Source: RGIG7213 sp045636245 (GTDB taxonomy: Bacteria; Bacillota; Clostridia; Oscillospirales; CAG-272). Taken from it: 6,086 nucleotides of DNA. The notes beneath the pieces are model-generated. The model did not search any database. It had not been told where the DNA came from and saw only the letters and a list, made by a program, of their open reading frames with translations. This document shows positions 1-6,086 of the stretch, piece after piece (the stretch's first letter is position 1; each line of letters opens with the position of its first letter). The stretch lies in NCBI GenBank assembly GCA_045636245.1, contig JAZTXA010000074.1:1-6086 (forward strand), read 5' to 3'. Position numbers and translations under genes: made by a program.

Positions 1-30
1 GGGATTTTTCATTTGATTTTGCAGGACGGT

Positions 31-85
31 GATGCCTTTTGAAAAATGTTTAAGTGTGGTATATTACGAAATGAAAAGCGGCATC
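31..85. repeat. Imperfect inverted repeat downstream of the GH3 gene
   Basis: GATGCC (31-36) pairs with GGCATC (80-85), and TTTT (37-40) with AAAA (74-77), leaving a 2-nt bulge (78-79) and a loop of 33 nt. It lies just after the GH3 stop, but the loop is long and no U-tract follows, so it is not a convincing intrinsic terminator. Nothing else in 1-95 can be supported. Confidence 0.3.
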
Positions 86-95
86 AATTGTGAAA

Positions 96-2273
96 TCAGA
101 CGACTTCAAAGTCAAATTCAAATTTTTCGTCAGCGGAAGACTGTCCGATCCAAAGCTTGAATTTTCCCGACTCTACGATCTTTTTCATGTTGAAGTTATG
201 GAAAGCCAATTCGGATGCTGATAAGGTGATAGTTACTGTTTTGCTTTCTCCTGACTTCAGGTAAACTTTTTCAAATCCCTTTAATTCCTTAACGGGACGC
301 ACACAGCTTCCTACAAGATCACGTACGTAAAGCTGAACGACATCTGAGCCGTCAAAATTGCCTGTGTTACGTGCAGTGAGTGTAACAGTAATCTGACCGT
401 CCTTTGTCATCTTATTATCTGAAACGGTGATATCTTCATAACTGAAAGTCGTATATGACATTCCGTAACCGAAGGGGTAGAGGGGTTCTATCTGACAGTC
501 ACGATATTTTGACTCAAACGGCCAACGCCCCAAAGCAGGACGGCCTGTGTTTGTATGGTTATAGTATATCGGTACCTGACCTGTGCATACGGGCATGCTT
601 GTTGTAAGGTGTCCCGAAGGGGAAACTACACCTGTAATAAGATCAGCCACGGCATGTCCTACAGAGCTTCCGAGCTGCCATATGAGCATCATTGCCGCCA
701 CCTTGTCTTTGTAAGGTGTAAGTATCAGCGGGCGGCCTGTGGCAACAAGCAGTATAACAGGCTTGCCTGTTGCGATAAGCGCTTCAATAAGCTCATGCTG
801 GTTTCCGGGAAGAGTAATATCGGAACGGCTGTTTGCCTCACCAGACATACCTGCTTCTTCACCGACGACTGCTATTATGACATCACAACTTGATGATGCC
901 TTTACAGCTTCTGCTATTGTTTCATTATCTGTCGGCTGTGCTGTTATTCCGCAGCCGCGGGAGTAAATTATTTCAGAGTCTTTGAGGGCTTCCTTTAATC
1001 CTTCTTCTATTGATACTGTATAATTGTGGTCAGAAAGACACGACCAACCGCCGAGCAAATGTACTTTTCCGTCATAGCCCGCCAACGCGCCTACTAATGC
1101 TACACGTTTTTTTGCATAGTTTTGCGGTAACAACGGTAAAATTCCGTTATTTTCCAAAAGTACGGCACTTTCCCTTGCGGCTATTCGTGCAACATCCATA
1201 TGCTCATCACAGAAGAAGCAGTCCTCACCGTCCTCGTCAACAAGCGGTTCATCCATAAGACCGCAGAGGTATTTAAGCGTCAGTACAGAAAGCACTGCAC
1301 GGTCAACCTGCTCCATTGTTATTTTGCCTTCATCTATAAGCTTCGGCAGAAAATCATTGTACGGGTCGCCTGCCATTATCATATCACAGCCTGCATCAAA
1401 TGCAAGTCTTACCGCATCTTTCAAATCTTCCGCAAATCCGTGCGGGATAAGCTCAACAACACCTCCCGCATCGGAAATGACGAAGCCTTTAAATCCCAAT
1501 TCATCACGAAGCACATCTGTCAAAAGATATTTGTTGCCCGTTGACGGCACGCCGTTTACATCCTGAAACGATGCCATGACAGTTGCCGCACCCGCATCTA
1601 TTCCCGCCTTGAAAGGGGGTAGATATACATCGTGAAGTGTTTGAAGTGATATATCCGATGTATTATAATCACGTCCGCCGATGCAAGCACCGTATGCAAT
1701 ATAGTGCTTCATACATGCATAAATATGATCCTTGCCGATGTTATCGCTGTCACCCTGATAACCGCGCACGGCGGCTTCGGAAAAGCGTGAGCAAAGATAT
1801 GTATCCTCTCCATATCCCTCAACTATGCGTCCCCAGCGCGGATCTCTTGCGATATCCACCATGGGGGAAAATGTCCATTTGATTCCTGCACGGTACGCTT
1901 CCTTTGCTGATATTTCGCATGTTTTGCGTGTTATTTCGGGATTCCATGAGCAGGACTGCGCAAGTGGGGTAGGGAATGTCGTTCTGTATCCGTGAATTAC
2001 ATCATCGGCAAAGAGTGCGGGAATGGGCAAACGTGTTATCTTGAGCAGATCACGCTGTATGCTGTTGGTATGAGATGCGCCCTTTATTGTGAGATAAGAA
2101 CCGACCTTGCCTTCTGCAAAGTGGTCTGAAAATGTGTTTTCGTCATCTGAATATATTGATGTGCCGAACTGTGAAAGCTGACCTGTTTTTTCGGCAAGAG
2201 TCATTTTTTTAAGCAATTCTTTGGCACGTTTTTGTGCTTCTTCGTATGCCGGGGAGTTGAAAATATTTCCCAT
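96..2273 (-). CDS. Glycoside hydrolase family 3 beta-glucosidase, BglX-like, cytoplasmic
   Basis: This 725-residue protein is a full-length GH3 exo-glycosidase, expected to release terminal beta-linked sugars (most likely glucose) from oligosaccharides by a retaining mechanism. The TIM-barrel-like GH3 N-domain covers about residues 15-335, the GH3 C-domain about 368-605, and a fibronectin III-like tail about 640-712. Visible motifs are DVIHG (91-95), DPRWGRIVEGYGED (144-157), K189-H190, and the nucleophile loop GFVISD with Asp268. In the C-domain GEEAGMSGEANSRSDI parallels the acid/base region of E. coli BglX, which makes Glu479 the likely acid/base. E. coli BglX is exported, but this N-terminus (MGNIFNSPAYEEAQ) has no signal peptide, so it probably acts on imported oligosaccharides. 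The ATG is supported by AAAGGG 7 nt upstream and a strong promoter before that. It appears monocistronic within the window. Exact substrate (glucoside, xyloside or other) cannot be read from sequence; family assignment is very secure. Confidence 0.95.
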   Translation of the reverse strand: MGNIFNSPAYEEAQKRAKELLKKMTLAEKTGQLSQFGTSIYSDDENTFSDHFAEGKVGSYLTIKGASHTNSIQRDLLKITRLPIPALFADDVIHGYRTTFPTPLAQSCSWNPEITRKTCEISAKEAYRAGIKWTFSPMVDIARDPRWGRIVEGYGEDTYLCSRFSEAAVRGYQGDSDNIGKDHIYACMKHYIAYGACIGGRDYNTSDISLQTLHDVYLPPFKAGIDAGAATVMASFQDVNGVPSTGNKYLLTDVLRDELGFKGFVISDAGGVVELIPHGFAEDLKDAVRLAFDAGCDMIMAGDPYNDFLPKLIDEGKITMEQVDRAVLSVLTLKYLCGLMDEPLVDEDGEDCFFCDEHMDVARIAARESAVLLENNGILPLLPQNYAKKRVALVGALAGYDGKVHLLGGWSCLSDHNYTVSIEEGLKEALKDSEIIYSRGCGITAQPTDNETIAEAVKASSSCDVIIAVVGEEAGMSGEANSRSDITLPGNQHELIEALIATGKPVILLVATGRPLILTPYKDKVAAMMLIWQLGSSVGHAVADLITGVVSPSGHLTTSMPVCTGQVPIYYNHTNTGRPALGRWPFESKYRDCQIEPLYPFGYGMSYTTFSYEDITVSDNKMTKDGQITVTLTARNTGNFDGSDVVQLYVRDLVGSCVRPVKELKGFEKVYLKSGESKTVTITLSASELAFHNFNMKKIVESGKFKLWIGQSSADEKFEFDFEVV

Positions 2274-2280
2274 CTGAAAT

Positions 2281-2286
2281 CCCTTT
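2281..2286 (-). promoter_or_regulatory. Ribosome binding site of the GH3 gene
   Basis: On the minus strand AAAGGG lies 7 nt before the ATG at 2271-2273, a normal Shine-Dalgarno position. It confirms the chosen start: the first conserved GH3 helix begins shortly afterwards, leaving no room for a missed signal peptide between the promoter and this codon. Confidence 0.75.
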
Positions 2287-2309
2287 CTGCATCTTACGGT
2301 GTTTGTTTT

Positions 2310-2343
2310 TTGAAATTATAACATATCAGACATCGAATTTCAA
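2310..2343. repeat. 8-bp inverted repeat spanning the GH3 promoter, possible operator
   Basis: On the plus strand TTGAAATT (2310-2317) and its exact reverse complement AATTTCAA (2336-2343) are separated by 18 bp. One arm overlaps the -10 box and the other contains the -35 box. The placement is what one would expect of a repressor site, but the arms are AT-rich and include the promoter elements themselves, so chance symmetry is possible. I see no catabolite-repression (cre) consensus here. Confidence 0.35.
2315..2343 (-). promoter_or_regulatory. Sigma-A type promoter for the GH3 gene (extended -10)
   Basis: Read on the minus strand, TTGAAA (2338-2343) is a 5/6 match to the -35 box. It is followed by exactly 17 bp and then TATAAT (2315-2320), a perfect -10. 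The bases just before the -10 are TGT, so it also has the extended -10 TGn motif. Transcription should begin near 2308, giving a leader of about 35 nt that ends in the AAAGGG ribosome site. The stretch just upstream of the -35 box is AT-rich (AATATTACAATATT at 2349-2362 on the plus strand) and could act like an UP element. This promoter makes the GH3 gene its own transcription unit, separate from the lipoprotein genes upstream. Confidence 0.85.
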
Positions 2344-2389
2344 GAGATAATATTACAATATTCAGATGTTCGGGATTTTTTATCGTGCG

Positions 2390-3541
2390 TTAAAGCTCTC
2401 TTGTTTCCTCAACTTCTATTTTGACTTTCTTCAGTGTGTCATCGGGAAGATTGCCGAAGCTGAAGCTTACAGTGCGCTTTACGGTTGTTGTTTTGCCGTT
2501 ATCACGATCGATATCATACGTTTCTGTGTATGTAAGTACATACGGAAACTCAAAATCAATGGGGTTTTTTGACAGATTCAGATTTTCAAAAACAAGGCTT
2601 GATGTGCCGTCACTGTATACAGTCATCATCGTGTCGGAGCCTTCATCAGGCGTAAAATCAAAGCAAGGGTTTGATTCAATACCGATTTTTGTAAAAACAT
2701 CCTTTGGTGTGTCGGTGAATTTTATTCCGTAGGGAAGCTCAAGTCCTGCAAGCTCCGTCCTTGTAAAAAGACTGTTTGAATATTTTGCGCTCTTTCCGTC
2801 GTCTGATGCTGTGTAGTCATTATAAAATCCGTAAGATTCACTGAATGCTTGCCAGCCTCCGCCGTGTATACCGTCGTAGTGCATGCCTCCGATAAAATCC
2901 GTAACAGCGGTGAATTGCTTTGCCAGAGAAATAAATTCTCCTTGCGATAATTCGGGGACAAAATTGATGTTTGTCAGATATTCGGAAAAATATTTCAGTA
3001 TCTTTCGTCCGTTTTCTTGTGTAGGTTCGCTTGACTGTGTATCTATAGGCGATGAAGTTATTCTTTCGCTGATGAAAAGATGCTCATGGTCAATGCCGCA
3101 TCCGCCTTCGGCAAAACCGCCCTCTTCCGTCGAAACGGTAATGTCGATTTTTTTGATAACCTCGGCGGTAAGGCAAAGATAACCGTCATTTATTTGCAGA
3201 TAAAATTCCGAATGGCTGCTGTATTTTGAAAGTGCATCCGTTATTTTGTTTTCGGCAGCCGTCACAAGCTCATCGGTGATAAACGGAGCATAAAGCCGTT
3301 CTTCGTTTTCAAGCTTTATTCTTTCACCGCTTTTCGGAAGCGTGAGAATATATGCGCCGTTTTCCTTTGATATACACGATGTGGTTATTTCAGGCGGTGA
3401 CGGCGGTACATCACTTGATGAATTATGCCCCGTGTCTTCACTTAATGAATTATGCCCCGTGTCTTCACTTGATGAATTACATCCGGATAAAGCCGAAAAT
3501 ATTATTATAAGTACTAATGTCGTAGCAAGTATTCGTTTCAT
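2390..3541 (-). CDS. Predicted lipoprotein with tandem-repeat tether, function unknown
   Basis: I do not recognise this 383-residue protein. It starts with a clear lipoprotein signal peptide: Lys-Arg, a hydrophobic run, then the lipobox L-S-G-C with the lipidated cysteine at residue 21. It should therefore be anchored to the outer face of the membrane. The mature N-terminus is a tandem repeat (NSSSEDTGH, NSLSEDTGH, NSSSD; residues 22-44), then a Pro-rich stretch (PPSPP, 46-50), which together look like a flexible tether. The remainder (about 52-383) appears as alternating beta-strand and helix with no enzyme motif I can name. A segment starting LELPYGIKFTDTPKDVFTKI (267-286) resembles a 'small beta domain' pattern I associate with clostridial lipoproteins, but this is recollection only. 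The ATG is preceded by AGGGG at 7 nt. It begins 13 bp after the stop of the 724-residue lipoprotein gene, so the two are almost certainly cotranscribed and perhaps act together. No terminator follows it. Confidence 0.85.
   Translation of the reverse strand: MKRILATTLVLIIIFSALSGCNSSSEDTGHNSLSEDTGHNSSSDVPPSPPEITTSCISKENGAYILTLPKSGERIKLENEERLYAPFITDELVTAAENKITDALSKYSSHSEFYLQINDGYLCLTAEVIKKIDITVSTEEGGFAEGGCGIDHEHLFISERITSSPIDTQSSEPTQENGRKILKYFSEYLTNINFVPELSQGEFISLAKQFTAVTDFIGGMHYDGIHGGGWQAFSESYGFYNDYTASDDGKSAKYSNSLFTRTELAGLELPYGIKFTDTPKDVFTKIGIESNPCFDFTPDEGSDTMMTVYSDGTSSLVFENLNLSKNPIDFEFPYVLTYTETYDIDRDNGKTTTVKRTVSFSFGNLPDDTLKKVKIEVEETREL
3411..3479 (-). repeat. 27-bp in-frame tandem repeat, about 2.6 copies, in the lipoprotein tether
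   Basis: Three consecutive units occupy 3411-3437, 3438-3464 and 3465-3479 (the last partial, 15 bp). Units 1 and 2 differ at a single base (3417 g versus 3444 a), which changes one Ser to Leu. Each unit encodes nine residues (S-E-D-T-G-H-N-S-S/L). Because the unit length is a multiple of three, gain or loss of copies by slippage keeps the reading frame and only alters the length of the segment directly after the lipidated cysteine. Confidence 0.95.
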
Positions 3542-3548
3542 TAAATCA

Positions 3549-3553
3549 CCCCT
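3549..3553 (-). promoter_or_regulatory. Ribosome binding site of the 383-residue lipoprotein gene
   Basis: AGGGG on the minus strand sits 7 nt before the ATG at 3539-3541 and begins just after the TGA stop (3555-3557) of the preceding gene. Ribosomes finishing the upstream gene would stop on top of this site, so translational coupling of the two lipoproteins is likely. Confidence 0.75.
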
Positions 3554-3554
3554 G

Positions 3555-5729
3555 TCATTTTATTGAATTTTTTATATATTCAAGTGCTTCAAATTTTTCA
3601 TCGAGTGAGTCCATATAAGCGATATATTCATCTAATTCGCCGTTATTTTTGAATTCTATAAGCATATCCTTATTCATCTCAGCCAATTCGTAAATATTGT
3701 AAAGCTTGCCTTTGTAATGGAATGCCCAATCTGCTTTCAGATTTATCATTATCGTTGGAATATCGGCATCCGAAAACAACCATTCAATTTGTTCAAGGCT
3801 TACGCTTTCTGAAGCTTTTATGAAATCTCTCTTGCTTATATTCAAGTGACGTATCATCAGATATAAGGGCGGAAGCTGTTCATTATAAAAATACTCATTA
3901 TTCTTTAATAATTCTTCCGCGGCATAAATTTCTTCCCAAGACACGATTTTTGACAGATCATACAGACCGAATAATTCATCAGGATAGTATCGGCTATATT
4001 CCATTGGCTCTACGCTTGTAGGATTGTTTTCTGAACTGTCGACTTTTAAATAACAGCTGGTGGAGTCTTTAAATGTGATCAGGACGAATTTTGTTCCGTC
4101 TTCAAACTCATACCCCGGCACAGGCTCTGATTCACCCTTTATATAAACATACATATTTTCTTTAAGATGTTCAAAATAATATTGATATACACCGTATGAT
4201 GTTTTGAAAAGAAATACCATTTTGCAGTCGTCTTTAACATAACTGCCGCCATCGATAACACCGTTTCCTTGAAACATCAGGGAACAATAATCACCATCGG
4301 GAACAAATTTCAAAGCTGCTGTTTCGTTTTCCACGGGTATATTGGGTAAGGGGGTAACAGGCTCATCATTGGCAGGCGGGGCAGGAACAGGGGCATTTGA
4401 TACACCCATATGGACCATTTCGAATACGATCTCATCAATCCAGTCAAATCCGCCAGTCTCAATGGGCTTGGAGTCTTTGGGGATGTAAACATAATTGTCG
4501 CCGCTTTTGTGGAATACATAGGAGTATACGCCGTAATCTCCTGCATTTTTGGGATAGAGCTTTAGCACACCGTCCTGTTCGTCAAAAGGACCGATAAGCG
4601 CAAAAGACATGTATGCGCTTGCACTCATTGAAAATGTTTTATTTTCGTAGTTTAAAGAAAATACAGGTCTGTAGATTTCGACGTGCTCTGATGTGCTGTA
4701 CGCCGTATTTGCTTCGTAATAAAATTCAAGGTGAGGTTCCATGCTTTTAAGCTCCGGCGTCGGATAAACTATCTGAACTGTATTATCGGAATCATATATG
4801 CAAAACGTGTATTCCAAAGGCTGACGCAAATCGTTTATAATTTTTGTTTTCAATATTTTTGAATTCAACTTTTGGAATTTTTTATCAGGATCAATGTGGT
4901 TTGTGTAGTGTTCACTCTCCCACGCTGCGATCTTCGTGTATTCATTCACTAACTTTTCTTCATTTTCAATTCCGCTGAAGTCGGCGCCGTCTATGGCAAG
5001 CATCTGATATCCGCCCAGCGGAACAGCACCGCTGATCTGTCCGAGATGTGCGTTATAGCGGTCGCCGAAGATTTGGTGTTTACCGCTGTAATATGCATGA
5101 TGTACCGTTTCAAATCCTGCATCGTGCATATAAATACGGTAATAAATTATTCCATATATCTCTTCTATCATTCTGTCGTATCTGAGTTTTGCATCGTAAA
5201 ATGTTTCAAATTCGGAAAAGTCACCGTGATAAGGGTAAATAAAGCAAGTATTACTGCTTTGAAGGGAAGCTAATGATAAGCGTAACTGCAAAATATGGTC
5301 AACGCAAGCGTTATACAAACGAATTTCATCGTATGAAAAATACATATTGATGGAGTCGTTTATAAGAAAAATTACCTCGTCATACGTAAGCGGTACACGT
5401 TTGCCGTCATTACGTATCGATTTAAGTTCTTCATACTGTTCTTTTGAGAAAACCGTAACGGCATTTTCTTCTTCATGGATATATTCTTTGAATTTTCCTA
5501 TCAGAGGTGATTGTGCCTGCGGGGCATCTTCAATGATGTGGTCGTAGCTTGGAACTTCCTCATCGGGAGATATTATGTCATCGGTCGGAGTATTTGTTTG
5601 AACTTGCAAATTATACGGCTTTGGCTTCCCGTTATCTGCGGCGATAGCCAGCATACAGCCTGTGAGAATGATGGAGGACAAAAGAAGCAAAGATATTATA
5701 ACTATAATAAATTTAATTTTTTCTTTCAT
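3555..5729 (-). CDS. Large predicted lipoprotein with duplicated beta-rich module, function unknown
   Basis: This 724-residue protein has a lipoprotein signal: MKEKIK, a long hydrophobic run, and lipobox L-T-G-C with Cys25. It should be membrane-anchored on the outside of the cell. A low-complexity, acidic/Pro-containing linker (about 33-75) is followed by a mostly helical region rich in Tyr (about 95-300). Two related beta-rich modules come next (about 356-438 and 472-552), sharing YGVY-x-Y-x-F and YVYI-x3-S-x-P, joined by a Pro-rich linker (442-466). A helical C-terminal region (about 575-724) contains LPPLYLMIRHLNISKRDF and an acidic tail. I cannot name a family. The beta modules resemble small domains I recall in secreted clostridial proteins, some linked to sensor or BlaR1-like proteins, but this is unverified. 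It has AAAGGA 9 nt before the ATG. It lies 89 bp downstream of a histidine kinase gene and 13 bp upstream of a second lipoprotein gene, suggesting an envelope sensing or response role. Confidence 0.85.
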   Translation of the reverse strand: MKEKIKFIIVIISLLLLSSIILTGCMLAIAADNGKPKPYNLQVQTNTPTDDIISPDEEVPSYDHIIEDAPQAQSPLIGKFKEYIHEEENAVTVFSKEQYEELKSIRNDGKRVPLTYDEVIFLINDSINMYFSYDEIRLYNACVDHILQLRLSLASLQSSNTCFIYPYHGDFSEFETFYDAKLRYDRMIEEIYGIIYYRIYMHDAGFETVHHAYYSGKHQIFGDRYNAHLGQISGAVPLGGYQMLAIDGADFSGIENEEKLVNEYTKIAAWESEHYTNHIDPDKKFQKLNSKILKTKIINDLRQPLEYTFCIYDSDNTVQIVYPTPELKSMEPHLEFYYEANTAYSTSEHVEIYRPVFSLNYENKTFSMSASAYMSFALIGPFDEQDGVLKLYPKNAGDYGVYSYVFHKSGDNYVYIPKDSKPIETGGFDWIDEIVFEMVHMGVSNAPVPAPPANDEPVTPLPNIPVENETAALKFVPDGDYCSLMFQGNGVIDGGSYVKDDCKMVFLFKTSYGVYQYYFEHLKENMYVYIKGESEPVPGYEFEDGTKFVLITFKDSTSCYLKVDSSENNPTSVEPMEYSRYYPDELFGLYDLSKIVSWEEIYAAEELLKNNEYFYNEQLPPLYLMIRHLNISKRDFIKASESVSLEQIEWLFSDADIPTIMINLKADWAFHYKGKLYNIYELAEMNKDMLIEFKNNGELDEYIAYMDSLDEKFEALEYIKNSIK
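4074..4664 (-). repeat. Diverged internal duplication within the 724-residue lipoprotein
   Basis: At the protein level residues about 356-438 (nucleotides 4416-4664) and 472-552 (4074-4316) align. Both carry the sequence YGVY, one residue, Y, one residue, F, then 6-7 residues later YVYI, and then a Ser and a Pro (positions S420, P422 and S534, P536). Offsets of 113-114 residues are constant apart from one small gap. The DNA has diverged, so this is an old domain duplication and not a recent repeat. The Pro-rich linker between the copies is encoded at 4332-4406. Confidence 0.7.
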
Positions 5730-5738
5730 TGTACTGTA

Positions 5739-5744
5739 TCCTTT
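5739..5744 (-). promoter_or_regulatory. Ribosome binding site of the 724-residue lipoprotein gene
   Basis: AAAGGA on the minus strand is 9 nt before the ATG at 5727-5729. It supports this start, which also gives a textbook lipoprotein signal peptide with Cys25. I find no complete promoter in the 89-bp gap, so the gene may be read from upstream of the kinase. Confidence 0.75.
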
Positions 5745-5818
5745 CGTTTTTAGTGAGTTTTTACCCTTGCATCTGTATTTTAGCCGTTTTGTTTTGCCGA
5801 CTTATCTTCGTCTTGTTG

Positions 5819-6086
5819 TCAACTTGTAAAAGTGACAAATACTTTTGTGCCCTTGGCGGGCTCTGACTCGAAGCGCATATCGGCTCCGTGGGTGTATACT
5901 ATCCTCTTGCACAGGGCAAGTCCGAGACCTGCGCCGCCTTCGGCGCGGGAACGGGATTTATCCGTGCGGTAGAACGGTTCTGTGATGTGAAGTAGCTGTT
6001 CTTCGGTCATACCCTTGCCGTTATCCTCGATTATTGCCTGATTGCCGAAGCAGGATATTTTGACCTCGCCTTTAACAGAAGTCGGA
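5819..6086 (-). CDS. Sensor histidine kinase, C-terminal end of the ATP-binding domain (partial)
   Basis: Only the last 88 codons are inside the window; the frame stays open to the right edge, so the gene continues beyond it. What is visible is the end of a HATPase_c domain. It has the G1 box D-N-G-K-G-M (encoded around 6008-6025), the F box EPFYR followed by T-D-K-S-R-S, and the G2 box GGAGLGLAL. It ends in the usual beta-strand segment (G-T-K-V-F-V-T-F) and stops at TGA. All catalytic-domain motifs seen are intact, so it is likely an active kinase that autophosphorylates and passes phosphate to a response regulator, whose gene is probably further upstream outside the window. The in-frame ATG at 6008-6010 is inside the G1 box and is not a real start. 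The signal sensed cannot be inferred because the N-terminal sensor part is missing. Confidence 0.93.
   Translation of the reverse strand, partial: PTSVKGEVKISCFGNQAIIEDNGKGMTEEQLLHITEPFYRTDKSRSRAEGGAGLGLALCKRIVYTHGADMRFESEPAKGTKVFVTFTS

Noticed and set aside
39..67. Plus-strand promoter-like pair TTGAAA - 17 bp - TATTAC
   Set aside because: The -10 box matches only 4 of 6 bases, and it would fire antisense into the GH3 gene where there is no plausible plus-strand gene.
31..85. Inverted repeat after the GH3 stop as an intrinsic terminator
   Set aside because: The stem is bulged, the loop is 33 nt, and the minus-strand RNA lacks a U-tract after the stem.
555..1882. Several plus-strand open frames of 75-114 codons opposite the GH3 gene
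   Set aside because: They have no convincing ribosome sites, show Cys/His/Arg-rich composition with no domain sense, and overlap a fully conserved GH3 gene. They are antisense shadows.
2722..2961. Minus-strand 79-codon open frame inside the 383-residue lipoprotein gene
   Set aside because: It is an alternative frame within a longer gene that has a good start, ribosome site and signal peptide. It has no independent support.
5783..5799. 17-nt mirror-symmetric sequence GCCGTTTTGTTTTGCCG between kinase and lipoprotein
   Set aside because: It is a mirror repeat and not an inverted repeat, so it cannot form a hairpin or terminator. It is short and AT-rich enough to be chance.
5817..5822. Perfect TTGACA -35 box on the minus strand, overlapping the end of the kinase gene, as a promoter for the 724-residue lipoprotein
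   Set aside because: No -10-like hexamer lies 15-19 bp downstream. The nearest, TAAAAT, is about 34 bp away and has no -35 box at its own correct spacing.
5819..6010. A stand-alone 63-residue kinase-like protein starting at the ATG at 6008-6010
   Set aside because: That ATG encodes the Met inside the conserved D-N-G-K-G-M box, and the frame stays open upstream to the window edge. It is part of a larger kinase gene.

Overview
The window looks like chromosomal DNA from a low-to-mid GC, Gram-positive Clostridia-type bacterium. A gut or rumen Oscillospiraceae/Ruminococcus-like organism is my best guess. The basis is AGG-rich ribosome sites, a near-perfect sigma-A type promoter, two lipobox lipoproteins with Lys/Ile-rich signal peptides, a BglX-like GH3 enzyme without an export signal, and overall codon flavour. 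The genus cannot be fixed from the sequence alone.

Every credible gene lies on the minus strand, so transcription runs from high to low coordinates. At the right edge (5819-6086) is the last 88 residues of a sensor histidine kinase, cut by the window. After an 89-bp gap comes a 724-residue predicted lipoprotein (3555-5729) with an internally duplicated beta-rich module. Only 13 bp after its stop a second predicted lipoprotein of 383 residues begins (2390-3541). Its mature N-terminus is an in-frame 27-bp tandem repeat. These two lipoprotein genes are almost certainly one transcript, and the kinase gene may be its upstream member. I do not recognise a specific family for either lipoprotein.

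A 116-bp gap (2274-2389) then holds a strong promoter (TTGAAA, 17 bp, TATAAT with an extended -10). It drives a separate transcription unit: a complete 725-residue glycoside hydrolase family 3 enzyme (96-2273), most likely a cytoplasmic beta-glucosidase or related exo-acting beta-glycosidase. An 8-bp perfect inverted repeat spans this promoter and could be an operator. Positions 1-95 hold only the downstream flank of the GH3 gene, with no gene and no convincing terminator.

Taken together, the window joins an envelope-sensing/lipoprotein cluster to an independently promoted sugar-degrading enzyme. I see no RNA genes, CRISPR array, mobile element or phage signature. The least explained part is the lipoprotein pair behind the kinase. 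Nothing here proves a new system.
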